Below are positions 1 to 7,649 of a stretch of 64,000 nucleotides of DNA, in pieces. The notes beneath the pieces are model-generated. The model made no database searches, was not told where the DNA came from, and saw only the letters and a list, made by a program, of their open reading frames with translations. Source of the stretch: Halomonas elongata DSM 2581. GTDB taxonomy: Bacteria > Pseudomonadota > Gammaproteobacteria > Pseudomonadales > Halomonadaceae. Location: positions 124,001 through 188,000 of the forward strand of contig NC_014532.2 in assembly GCF_000196875.2 (NCBI RefSeq), written 5' to 3'. A program made the translations under genes and the position numbers. Numbering within the stretch: position 1 is the stretch's first letter; every line of letters begins with the position of its first letter.

Positions 1-959
1 TGAGTGACGTCAAGAACCTTCTGGTGCTACCGCGTCTCCGCGTACAAAACGCCAATGCGATTTCCAGTCCAATGACGTGGGGCTTCCCGGCGATGAGTGC
101 TTTTGTGGGTATGATGCATGCACTGGAGCGCAAGTTGGTTGAAGCGGATATCCAGGTATCGCTGGACCGTGTCGGAGTGGTTTGTCATGACACCGAGGCA
201 CAAGCAACTGAGGGCGGCTATACCCGTGCTTTTCACCTCACGCGTAACCCTGTCGATAAAGCGGGTAATACCGCTGCCATTGTCGAGGAAGGTCGAATTC
301 ACTTGGATATCACCCTGATATTCGCGATTGCTGGCAAGGTGGTGGAGGGAGAACGCCAGGATATCGCACATCAGATCAGTGAAATGGTCGCCGGGATGCG
401 CGTGGCTGGTGGAAGCGTAATGCCCAACCGGAGCGTTGCTGCTAACTACCAGAAATCGGCCTGGGTCGCGTTGGATGATGAACCGAGTGAGCGTGAAAAG
501 CAGTTCAAGAAGTTGAAGCGTCGCTGGTTGCCAGGATTTTCCTTGGTGTTACGTGATGACCGCCTTGCCGAGCACACCAGGACCCTTCAAGCCCAGGACG
601 AGAACGCGACGGCGCTGGATGCCTGGCTCGATCTATCGCGCCTCAATCACGAATGCCATGTCGATCCCGAGAGCGAAGAGGTGCGTTGGCAAGTGCGACG
701 CCCCTATCGTGGCTGGCTGGTACCGATGCCAGTGGGGTATGGCGCCATCTCCAAACAATTCGAACCAGGTAGCGTGGAGAATGCGCGCGATACGCAAATC
801 CCGTTCCGCTTCGTGGAAAGCATTTACTCTATTGGGGAGTGGATCAGTCCTCACCGTTTGACTTGCCCCGAAGATATGCTCTGGTATGTCGATAACGACC
901 TCGATGCCGGTCTTTATCGCCTTAACAACGACTATGTCCAGCGCGCGCACCGCGCCTAA
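1..959 (+). CDS. csy2: Type I-F CRISPR Cascade subunit Csy2 (Cas5f), first base outside window
   Basis: Csy2 (Cas5f) is the Cascade subunit that, with Csy1, caps the 5' handle of crRNA in the type I-F surveillance complex. The reading frame is open from the first base. Base 1 is the T of a probable ATG whose A lies just outside the window, giving [15 protein letters not shown] and a protein of about 319 residues, close to the roughly 327 of the Pseudomonas protein. The N-terminal [20 protein letters not shown] stretch is typical of the family. The stop codon overlaps a TAATG at 957-961. csy3 and cas6f follow on the same strand; csy1, cas1 and cas2-3 are expected upstream, outside the window. 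By eye the GC content is lower than in most of the window. Confidence 0.93.
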   Translation, partial: SDVKNLLVLPRLRVQNANAISSPMTWGFPAMSAFVGMMHALERKLVEADIQVSLDRVGVVCHDTEAQATEGGYTRAFHLTRNPVDKAGNTAAIVEEGRIHLDITLIFAIAGKVVEGERQDIAHQISEMVAGMRVAGGSVMPNRSVAANYQKSAWVALDDEPSEREKQFKKLKRRWLPGFSLVLRDDRLAEHTRTLQAQDENATALDAWLDLSRLNHECHVDPESEEVRWQVRRPYRGWLVPMPVGYGAISKQFEPGSVENARDTQIPFRFVESIYSIGEWISPHRLTCPEDMLWYVDNDLDAGLYRLNNDYVQRAHRA

Positions 960-976
960 TGACAAGGAGCCCAATA

Positions 977-2008
977 ATGGCTAAGAAAGACGACGCTTTG
1001 AAAACTGCTTCCGTTCTCGCCTTTGAACGTAAACTCGATCCCTCCGATGCATTGCTCTATGCCGGACAATGGTCGCAGCGCGATGCGCTGGAAGACTGGC
1101 AAGCGGTGTCGGTTCGTGAAAAGTCGGTGCGCGGTACGATCTCCAATCGCCTCAAGGCCAAGGAGCAAGACCCGGCGAAGCTCGATGCTGCAATCGAGAA
1201 CCCCAACCTGCAGACCGTCGACGTTGCCACCTTGTCCCATGACGCTGATACGTTGATGGCACGTTTCACGTTGCGGGTGCTTGGCGGCGCGGGTACACCT
1301 TCGGCATGCAATAACGCCGATTACCAAGCCAAGCTGCAACAAGCCGTTGCGGACTATGTGAAAACAGAAGGGTTTAGCGAACTGGCCCGACGTTACGCTC
1401 ACAATCTGGCGAACGGGCGTTTTTTATGGCGTAACCGTGTTGGCGCTGAACAAGTCGAGGTGCGTATTCGTCGTATGGAAAAAGGCCACGTCGACAAAGA
1501 ATGGACATTCGATGCACTGAGTTTGTCACTTCGCGGTTTTGAAAGTGATACGCACACCGCGGAGCTGGCTCAGGATATTGCAGATGCTCTCGCGGGCGAG
1601 CGTCATTTGATACTGGAAGTCATCGCCTTTGCGCATGTCGGTAACGGGCAGGAGGTTTTCCCATCGCAAGAGTTGATCCTGGAGCGAGGGCGGGGCGATA
1701 AAAGCAAGACGCTCTATAGCGTTGACGGCGTGGCCGCTATCCACTCTCAGAAGTTGGGCAATGCCATCCGCACCATCGATACCTGGTATCCGGCGCCGGA
1801 AGATGGAAGCGACCTTGGCCCCATTGCCGTCGAGCCCTATGGCTCCGTGACCACTCAGGGCACTGCCTATCGCCAGCCGAAGCAGAAGGTGGACTTTTAT
1901 TCGCTACTGGATAACTGGATGCTCAAGGACCAAGTGCCAGAAACGGAACAACAGCATTTCGTAATGGCTACGTTGATTCGCGGTGGTGTCTTCGGCGAAG
2001 CGGGGTAA
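977..2008 (+). CDS. csy3: Type I-F CRISPR Cascade backbone subunit Csy3 (Cas7f)
   Basis: Csy3 (Cas7f) forms the helical backbone that coats the crRNA spacer. The segment [17 protein letters not shown] near the N-terminus is the hallmark start of this family, and 343 residues matches the usual length (about 342). An ATG at 959 overlaps the csy2 stop, but the ATG at 977 is preferred: AAGGAG at 964-969 lies 7 bases upstream, and the resulting [16 protein letters not shown] aligns better with known Csy3 starts. The gene sits between csy2 and cas6f, three bases from the latter, so the three are probably one transcript. Confidence 0.95.
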   Translation: MAKKDDALKTASVLAFERKLDPSDALLYAGQWSQRDALEDWQAVSVREKSVRGTISNRLKAKEQDPAKLDAAIENPNLQTVDVATLSHDADTLMARFTLRVLGGAGTPSACNNADYQAKLQQAVADYVKTEGFSELARRYAHNLANGRFLWRNRVGAEQVEVRIRRMEKGHVDKEWTFDALSLSLRGFESDTHTAELAQDIADALAGERHLILEVIAFAHVGNGQEVFPSQELILERGRGDKSKTLYSVDGVAAIHSQKLGNAIRTIDTWYPAPEDGSDLGPIAVEPYGSVTTQGTAYRQPKQKVDFYSLLDNWMLKDQVPETEQQHFVMATLIRGGVFGEAG

Positions 2009-2011
2009 GCC

Positions 2012-2581
2012 ATGGACCATTATCTCGATATTCGGCTACGGCCGGACCCGGAGTTTCCGGCATCGATGCTGATGAACGCACTCTATAGCAAGCTCCATCG
2101 GGCACTTTATGATCTAGGGGCCGATGATATCGGCATTAGTCTGCCCGATCACAAAACCGGCGTACGGACACGCACACCGGGTGATCGGTTACGGCTACAT
2201 GCGCGAAAAGAGCGGCTCGAGCAACTGATGGCGCTGTCATGGCTGGCAGGCATGCGCGACCACGTCGAGACTACCGATATTGCGCCCGTGCCGGCAGCGG
2301 CGCGTCATTGTCGTGTTACTCGGAGGCAGTTCAATACAGGCGGCCCAAGCCGGGTCAAGCGCTACGCGCGCCGCCACGACATTAGCGAAGACGAGGCGCG
2401 CCAATGCATGTCGGTACCTGCTAAGCGCAAGATCTCACTGCCGTTTGTGCAGGTGAACAGTCGGTCGAGTGGCCAACGTTTTGCGTTGTTTATCGAACAT
2501 GGTGAACTCCAAGATGCCCCCATGACGGGACACTTCAACCACTATGGCTTGAGCCGTGAAGCAACCGTTCCCTGGTTTTGA
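2012..2581 (+). CDS. cas6f: CRISPR pre-crRNA endoribonuclease Cas6f (Csy4)
   Basis: Cas6f cuts the pre-crRNA 3' of the repeat stem-loop and stays bound to the product. The protein has 189 residues (the Pseudomonas enzyme has about 187). A histidine at residue 29 (SKLHRAL) sits exactly where the catalytic His29 of Csy4 is expected. The C-terminus YGLSREATVPWF matches the conserved family ending. An Arg-rich stretch around residues 100-120 (RRQFNTGGPSRVKRYARR) corresponds to the RNA-binding helix. It is the last cas gene and is followed directly by the leader and array. Confidence 0.95.
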   Translation: MDHYLDIRLRPDPEFPASMLMNALYSKLHRALYDLGADDIGISLPDHKTGVRTRTPGDRLRLHARKERLEQLMALSWLAGMRDHVETTDIAPVPAAARHCRVTRRQFNTGGPSRVKRYARRHDISEDEARQCMSVPAKRKISLPFVQVNSRSSGQRFALFIEHGELQDAPMTGHFNHYGLSREATVPWF

Positions 2582-2710
2582 CCCTTTTTCGGGAGCCTCT
2601 GTTGAGGCCCAGTAAATCAATGAGTTAGCGCCGCTTCCTAGAAAAGGGTGTGGCGCTTTCTTTTCACGAATGCTCTTTAACAATCAGCTGGTTAGCTATG
2701 ATAAGCTCTT
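2582..2710 (+). promoter_or_regulatory. CRISPR leader region
   Basis: This 129-base non-coding stretch between cas6f and the first repeat includes an AT-rich part just before the array (around 2660-2710, including TGCTCTTTAACAATCAG). Its position at the cas-proximal end, next to intact repeats, is what is expected of the leader that carries the array promoter and the Cas1-Cas2 integration site. No -35/-10 pair could be assigned with certainty, and short ORFs that enter this stretch are not credible. Confidence 0.7.
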
Positions 2711-3158
2711 GTTCGCTGCCGCCCAGGCAGCTCAGAAATCCCGGCGGACGGAAAGCTTGGCAGACCAGCGGTTCGCTGCCGCCCAGGCAGCTCAGAAAAA
2801 GGCATAAAGATGAATACATTGAGCTCCCATGTTCGCTGCCGCCCAGGCAGCTCAGAAACAGTGCAGTTGCGAGATCTGTTTGCCATCGTTGTTCGCTGCC
2901 GCCCAGGCAGCTCAGAAAGTAAGCGCCGCATGCTGTGGGCGTCACGCCCTGTTCGCTGCCGCCCAGGCAGCTCAGAAATTGCGTCTCGAAGTCCTCAAAG
3001 CGCGTAGCATGTTCGCTGCCGCCCAGGCAGCTCAGAAAACATTGCAGCCGTGACCATTCTTGCTGTGATCGTTCGCTGCCGCCCAGGCAGCTCAGAAACA
3101 GCCGTCCTGGCTGTAGTCGCTCAGTTGGCAGTTCGCTGCCGCCCAGGCAGCTCACTCC
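2711..3158 (+). CRISPR. Type I-F CRISPR array, 8 repeats and 7 spacers
   Basis: A 28-base repeat recurs every 60 bases at 2711, 2771, 2831, 2891, 2951, 3011, 3071 and 3131, separated by seven 32-base spacers. The repeat begins GTTCGCTGCC and ends GGCAGCTCAGAAA. The CTGCC/GGCAG stem with a five-base loop is the type I-F hairpin cut by Cas6f; the loop here is GCCCA, not the GTATA of the well-studied Pseudomonas repeat. Repeats 1-7 are identical. The eighth keeps its first 24 bases and then diverges (CTCC in place of GAAA), marking the old, leader-distal end. Its TCA at 3152-3154 is the stop codon, on the other strand, of the next gene. No spacer was seen to match another part of the window. Confidence 0.98.
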
Positions 3159-4090
3159 TCCCTAACGTCCTTCAACCGGTCGGGGAAGTTGGTGAAGAGG
3201 CCGTCGACGCCCCAGTCGAGCAGTTGGCGCATCTGGTCTTTTTCGTTGATGGTGTAGACGTGCACCAGCAGGCCGTTGGCGTGGGCCTGGTCGATGAAGT
3301 CGGCGTCGATCACCGGTTGGCCGTCGTAGAGGTAGTTGGGTCCGACGCCGTCGGCGTAGTCGGCGATGGCCTGGAAGTCGGCGTCGGTGATGTCGGCTGG
3401 GCTGGGGGTGACACCGGTCCATTCTTCGAGCGTCTGGCCGTCTTCGCCGGGGGAGTACCAGAGAAGCTGGACGAGCGGGATGTCGGGGTTGAGGTCGTGC
3501 ACTTCCTTCAGGCTGGTCTGGCTGAAGGATTGGATGACCACCGAGCCCGATTGCACCAGGCCTTCGGCCTCGAGCTTGCTGACCAGGGCGTCCTGCAGTT
3601 CGGGGTAGTCCTTGGGCGACTTGGTCTCGATGTAGTAGCGCACGTCCTGGCCGTAGCGGTCGATGACTTCGTCCAGGGTGAGGATCTCGGCGCCGGCGTA
3701 GGCGTCGTCGGCGTGTTCCGGGTGGGCCTCGTTGAACCAGCTACCGGCGTCCAGCGTCTTGAGCTCGTCGAGGCTGCGTTCCTTCACCGGCCCCTGGCCC
3801 TCCGTGGTGCGGTCCAGCGTGGTGTCGTGAATGGCCACCAGTCGCCCATCGGCGCTCATGTGGACGTCCAGCTCGAGGTAGTCGGCGCCCATGGCCAGTG
3901 CCTGGTCGTAGGCGGGCCAGGTATGTTCGGGGGCGTGGCCGCTGGCGCCGCGATGGGCGATGACCTGGAAGCCTTCGAGGTCCTGTCGCTGTTGTTCGAG
4001 CGCATCGGCCTGGGCGGCCAGCGGGGCCATGAGGGTCGCGCCGCCCAGCAGGGCGAGCGTGGACGAAAGCGCGGGACGATGGGAAAACAT
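3152..4090 (-). CDS. Periplasmic glycerophosphodiester phosphodiesterase
   Basis: This enzyme is predicted to hydrolyse glycerophosphodiesters to glycerol 3-phosphate and an alcohol in the periplasm (GlpQ-like). The protein (312 residues) starts with a signal peptide, MFSHRPALSSTLALLGG to about A28. The GDPD catalytic core follows: HRG at residues 46-48, E55, ELDVH near 76-80 and a second His in VAIHD near 91. The C-terminal GVDGLFTNFPD is also typical. The start at 4090 is chosen over 4096 because AAGGA lies 5 bases upstream of it. Its final codon and stop lie in the decayed terminal repeat of the CRISPR array, so transcription runs towards the array from the opposite side. The family is clear; the exact substrate is not. 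Confidence 0.9.
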   Translation of the reverse strand: MFSHRPALSSTLALLGGATLMAPLAAQADALEQQRQDLEGFQVIAHRGASGHAPEHTWPAYDQALAMGADYLELDVHMSADGRLVAIHDTTLDRTTEGQGPVKERSLDELKTLDAGSWFNEAHPEHADDAYAGAEILTLDEVIDRYGQDVRYYIETKSPKDYPELQDALVSKLEAEGLVQSGSVVIQSFSQTSLKEVHDLNPDIPLVQLLWYSPGEDGQTLEEWTGVTPSPADITDADFQAIADYADGVGPNYLYDGQPVIDADFIDQAHANGLLVHVYTINEKDQMRQLLDWGVDGLFTNFPDRLKDVREE

Positions 4091-4216
4091 AGGCATCCTT
4101 TTTGTTGAATGATCGTGCAATAACCTAACCGGGTCATGGGGCTCTCTGCAAATCGGTGCCCCGGTGATCACGGCGTGTTTACATGGGGGCGATGGCCCAG
4201 AGGAGGAGAAAACATC

Positions 4217-4837
4217 ATGTCAGCATCGTCTGCCTATCAGCGGGCGCTCGACGCCCTGGACGCTCTCCACGCGGAGGATCCGCGTCGGGTGGAGGTCGAA
4301 GGGCAGTCCTCGTCCAAGGAGCTTGTGCCGAAGGAACTTATGCCGAAAGAACTATGGCACGCCGGACGCATGAGCGCCTGGTTGGAACGTCTGGAGGCGT
4401 CGCCCGATGAGTTGGTGCGCCTGGCGGTACGCGGCCAGCATCTACAGCGCTGGCAGGTGCCGCGCGACGAGTATCCCGAAGGCCGCGTGGGCTATCTGAC
4501 CTGGCGGCGCGACCAGGGGCAGCGGGCCGGCGAGACCACGGCGAAGCTGATGCGCGAGGCGGGCTTCGACGAGGAGGATGCCGAGCAGGTGGCGCGCATG
4601 ATCCGCAAGCAGGGACTGGGTCGCGATGCCGGTACCCAGGCGGTGGAGGACTGTGCCTGCCTGGTGTTTCTGGAGAATTACTTCGCGGATTTCTCGCGTC
4701 AGGTGGAGCACGATCACTTGATCCGCATCGTGCGCAAGACGTGGGGCAAGATGTCGCCGCAGGCGCGTGAGCTGGCACTGGAGCTGCCGATGAGCGATGA
4801 AGCGAGGGAGATCGTGGAGGCCGCGTTGCGTACCTGA
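4217..4837 (+). CDS. DUF4202 domain-containing protein
   Basis: The 206-residue protein belongs to the DUF4202 family of unknown function. Recognisable family features are the central LQRWQVPRDEYPEGRVGYLTWR segment, the AGFDEEDAEQVARMIRKQGLGRD helix pair, VEDCACLVFLENYFADFS and a C-terminal RKTWGKMSPQARELALELP. It has no signal peptide and is probably cytosolic and mostly helical. The start at 4217 is supported by AGGAGG at 4201-4206; the longer frame from 4136 would lie in the upstream promoter region. It is divergent from the GDPD gene. Its role is not known. Confidence 0.88.
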   Translation: MSASSAYQRALDALDALHAEDPRRVEVEGQSSSKELVPKELMPKELWHAGRMSAWLERLEASPDELVRLAVRGQHLQRWQVPRDEYPEGRVGYLTWRRDQGQRAGETTAKLMREAGFDEEDAEQVARMIRKQGLGRDAGTQAVEDCACLVFLENYFADFSRQVEHDHLIRIVRKTWGKMSPQARELALELPMSDEAREIVEAALRT

Positions 4838-4842
4838 GTGTC

Positions 4843-4895
4843 TTGACAGATTGTCACACCCTGGCCAAGCTTAAAAATGATAATTGTTATCATTT
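4843..4895 (+). promoter_or_regulatory. Promoter with near-consensus Fur box
   Basis: TTGACA at 4843-4848 is a perfect -35 hexamer. Downstream, 4878-4892 reads TGATAATTGTTATCA, which matches the 7-1-7 Fur consensus (TGATAAT-N-ATTATCA) at 13 of 14 defined positions. It sits in a wider 9-3-9 inverted repeat at 4875-4895. The -10 hexamer is unclear. The box lies 53-73 bases before the start of the small gene at 4948, which is therefore predicted to be repressed by Fur when iron is plentiful. Confidence 0.75.
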
Positions 4896-4947
4896 ATGAG
4901 TGCGATTGGAATCAGCCCGAAGAGCGAGCAACGCGAGGGAGAGTGAC

Positions 4948-5226
4948 ATGGCCTATCACATCAAGACAGCGTTTCGCGGTACGAACCCCATCCTGCAGAT
5001 CTGCGATGTCAGTTCGGGCTCGGTACGCATGGCATGGGAGTATCCGAAGGACGACCTGGAGCGTGGCGAAGATCCGGAACTGCTGGCGATGCGCCGGGAG
5101 GAAGCCATCCATGATCTCTTTCGGCGTCTGTTCCTGCTGACCACCGAGCAGTACCTCAAGGGCGAACTCGAGCCCATGCCCGGGCTGGGAGCCTGGCGTC
5201 GTGCGCCCCGCCCCGGTGCGAAGTGA
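4948..5226 (+). CDS. Small hypothetical protein, probably iron-regulated
   Basis: The function of this 92-residue protein is not recognised. It has no signal peptide or membrane segment; it begins MAYHIKTAFRGTNPILQICD and has a charged helical middle (DPELLAMRREEAIHDLFRRLF) and a basic tail. The start at 4948 is chosen because a purine-rich GAGGGAGAG stretch lies just upstream and the 16 extra residues of the longer frame overlap the promoter region. The gene stands alone between its own Fur-box promoter and a strong terminator, so it forms a single-gene transcript. The Fur box suggests a role in iron limitation, but nothing in the protein confirms it. Confidence 0.7.
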   Translation: MAYHIKTAFRGTNPILQICDVSSGSVRMAWEYPKDDLERGEDPELLAMRREEAIHDLFRRLFLLTTEQYLKGELEPMPGLGAWRRAPRPGAK

Positions 5227-5253
5227 TCGTTCGTCGCGGGTCGGCAATGCAGA

Positions 5254-5280
5254 GGCCGCCACTTTCCGAGTGGCGGCCTT
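5254..5280. terminator. Bidirectional rho-independent terminator
   Basis: A perfect 10-bp stem, GGCCGCCACT (5254-5263) and AGTGGCGGCC (5269-5278), closes a TTCCG loop. It lies between the convergent small gene and the symporter gene, so it can end both transcripts. The T tract on the plus side is short (TTCCT). Confidence 0.8.
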
Positions 5281-5298
5281 CCTGCTGATGGAGAAGGC

Positions 5299-6555
5299 TC
5301 AGCGCCAGGACTTGGCGTTGTAGACGTCCTCGTCCAGTTCGCCTTCGCTCTTGCCGACCAGGGTCGTGACCATCAGGTCACCGGCCACGTTCACGCAGGT
5401 ACGCGCCATGTCGAGGATGCGGTCGATGCCGGCGATCACCGCGATGGCCTCCAGCGGCAGGCCGATCTGGGCCATGACGATGGAGAGCATGACCAGGCCT
5501 GCGCCGGGCACGCCGGCGGTGCCGATCGAGGCCAGGGTGCCGGTGAGGATGATCATGCCGTAGTCGGTCATGCTCAGGTCGACGCCCAGCAACTGGGCGA
5601 TGAACACCGCGACCACGCCCTGGTAGATGGCGGTGCCATCCATGTTGATGGTCGCGCCCACCGGCAGTACGAAACCGGCGACGCCTTCCGATACGCCGAG
5701 GTTATTGCGGGCACAGCGCAGCGAGACCGGCAGGGTGCCGGAGGAAGAGGCCGAGGAGTAGGCCACCACCAGGGCATCGAGGATGCCTTGCAGGTAGCGC
5801 AGCGGGTTGAGGCGGCCGAGCAGGGCCAGCAGCCCAGAGTAGACCAGCAGTACGTGCAGCACGCTGGCCAGGTAGGCCACGCCGATCACCTTGGCCAACG
5901 GCAGCAGCACCTCCAGCCCATAGCTGCCTGCCACGTGGGCGATCAGCCCGAAGACGCCGAAGGGCGCGAAGCTCATGACGATATTGGTCAGCTTGACCAT
6001 CGCTTCGGCGAAGCTTTCGAAGACCTTCACCACGGGCTCGCCTTTCTCGCCGATCAGCGTCAGCGAGATACCCAGCCCGATGGCGAAGACGATGATCTGC
6101 AGGATGTTGCCGTTGGCCAGGGCATCGATGGGATTCTGGGGTACCAGGCCGACCAGGATCTCCACCAGGGTGGGCGCTTCCTTGGGTTCGACACTGGAGT
6201 CGAAGGTCATGTCCAGGCCCACGCCGGGCTGGAATATCCAGGACGCCAGCAGGCCGATGGCGATGGCGAAAGCCGTGGTCAGCAGGTAGAGGGCGATGGT
6301 GCGCAGGCCGATGCGCCCCATCTTCTGCGGGTCGCGCATGGCGGTGATACCGACCACCAGGGTCGAGAACACCAGCGGCACGATCAACATCTTGATGGCG
6401 TTGATGAAGATGTCGCCGAGCGGCTTGAAGAGGCTGGCCCGTTCGCCCATCAAGGCGCCGGCCAGAACGCCGAGGACCAGGCCGGCGAGGATCTTCTGCC
6501 ACAGTGGGATGCGCTGCCAGAGATTGGGGCGGGCAGTCGGGTCTTGTTCGGACAA
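5299..6555 (-). CDS. Dicarboxylate/amino acid:cation symporter (DAACS family)
   Basis: This is a sodium- or proton-coupled inner-membrane symporter for glutamate/aspartate or C4-dicarboxylates (SLC1-like fold). The 418-residue protein shows the family signatures in order: the serine-rich hairpin AYSSASSSGTLPVSL, the NMDGTAIYQ motif of TM7, the AGVPGAG hairpin and DRILDMARTCVNVAGD in TM8, which carries the substrate-binding Asp/Arg/Asn residues. The start codon is TTG, with GGAG a few bases upstream. It is a single gene. The Arg in TM8 (MARTCVN) fits an acidic amino acid or dicarboxylate, but GltP, GltT and DctA types cannot be told apart with confidence. Confidence 0.9.
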   Translation of the reverse strand: MSEQDPTARPNLWQRIPLWQKILAGLVLGVLAGALMGERASLFKPLGDIFINAIKMLIVPLVFSTLVVGITAMRDPQKMGRIGLRTIALYLLTTAFAIAIGLLASWIFQPGVGLDMTFDSSVEPKEAPTLVEILVGLVPQNPIDALANGNILQIIVFAIGLGISLTLIGEKGEPVVKVFESFAEAMVKLTNIVMSFAPFGVFGLIAHVAGSYGLEVLLPLAKVIGVAYLASVLHVLLVYSGLLALLGRLNPLRYLQGILDALVVAYSSASSSGTLPVSLRCARNNLGVSEGVAGFVLPVGATINMDGTAIYQGVVAVFIAQLLGVDLSMTDYGMIILTGTLASIGTAGVPGAGLVMLSIVMAQIGLPLEAIAVIAGIDRILDMARTCVNVAGDLMVTTLVGKSEGELDEDVYNAKSWR

Positions 6556-6702
6556 GGGGAGCTCCTTTACTGAAAACGTGCGTTCATGCGATAAATTCGA
6601 ATGCCGGTCGGCGATTCTACCGAAACATTCACGCGGTCGTTTACATAAAGGAGCCGTTCTATTTGGCCTTTGGCGGTGGCTTATTGTCTACGGGATGGAA
6701 AC

Positions 6703-7464
6703 TTACAGCACCTCGCCGAGCAGGTCGTGGAAGGCAGCCCAGGATTTTTCGTCGGCGCGCTGCTGATAGGCGTCGCTGCCGATGACGGTGAAGGCATGGG
6801 GTGCGCCGGAGTAGACCTCGATCTCGTAGGGGGCGCCGGCGGCTTCCAGCTCCTCGGCGAGGGCGGCGACGTCCGACATGCTGATGGAGGTGTCGGCGCC
6901 GCCATGGGCGATCAGGATGGGCGGCGTATCGGCGGAATACGCTTGGCCTTCCGGCGTGTTGAGGCCGCCGTGGAAGGTGGCATAGCCGCGCACGTCCTCG
7001 GCCTGTCCGGAACGGGCCAGTTCCAGCACCACGGCACCGCCGAAGCAGTAGCCCATGACCACGGTCGGCTGGGCGACGCCCTGGCGGCGGGCTTCCTCCA
7101 GGCCGGCCAGCGTCAGACGACGCATGCGCTCGCGGTCGTCGTAGAGTCGCGCGGTCTCGGCCTTCTTGGCATCGGTTTCCACGGGGCGATTGCCCTTGCC
7201 GTAGAGATCGATGGCGAAGGCGTCGTACCCCTCGGCGGCAAGCATGTCGGCGCGCTGGCGCTCGTAGTCGGTCAGGCCGTCCCAGTCGTGGACGATCAGC
7301 ACGGTGCCTCGGGCTTCGTCCGGTGCACTGGCCAGATAGCCGGTGAAGGCTTCGTCGTTCACCTGGTAGTCGATGCGCTGGCCGTCGGTTTCCTCGGCCA
7401 GGGCGGTGTCGGCGAAGCCGGCGAGCAGCAGGCTGCCGAGCGTCAACGTTGCGATGGGTCTCAT
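6703..7464 (-). CDS. Exported dienelactone hydrolase family protein
   Basis: An alpha/beta hydrolase of the dienelactone hydrolase family, 253 residues, with a signal peptide ending near ADTALA (residues 1-23), so it is probably periplasmic. The family triad is visible: nucleophile Cys in GYCFGG, Asp in IAHGGADTSISM and His in GAPHAFTV. The strand motif VLIVHDWDGL and FAIDLYGKG also match. Cytosolic members act in chloroaromatic degradation; exported ones have largely unknown ester or lactone substrates. It stands alone, so the context does not indicate its substrate. Confidence 0.85.
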   Translation of the reverse strand: MRPIATLTLGSLLLAGFADTALAEETDGQRIDYQVNDEAFTGYLASAPDEARGTVLIVHDWDGLTDYERQRADMLAAEGYDAFAIDLYGKGNRPVETDAKKAETARLYDDRERMRRLTLAGLEEARRQGVAQPTVVMGYCFGGAVVLELARSGQAEDVRGYATFHGGLNTPEGQAYSADTPPILIAHGGADTSISMSDVAALAEELEAAGAPYEIEVYSGAPHAFTVIGSDAYQQRADEKSWAAFHDLLGEVL

Positions 7465-7649
7465 CGTCGGGCTCCCTTCTGGCGTGGTGATCGGGAATCG
7501 CGGCTCCCCGGCAGGGAGCGTGGCACTTCAGTATAGGACGACATACCCGTGGGGCGGCGAACGTTGGCAGCTCTGGCTTGTGTTTTGGCGTCTCCCCTTC
7601 CAGATTGTGGAAGTGTGATCCTGTGTAACCAGAAGCGAGACCAACAATC

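Noticed and set aside
2650-3165. Several overlapping open frames on both strands through the CRISPR array
   Set aside because: The repeat unit is exactly 60 bases, a multiple of three, so frames stay open by periodicity and encode only the repeated repeat peptide.
3050-4108. 352-codon plus-strand frame opposite the GDPD gene
   Set aside because: It is antisense to a gene with clear GDPD motifs and a signal peptide, and it starts within the array.
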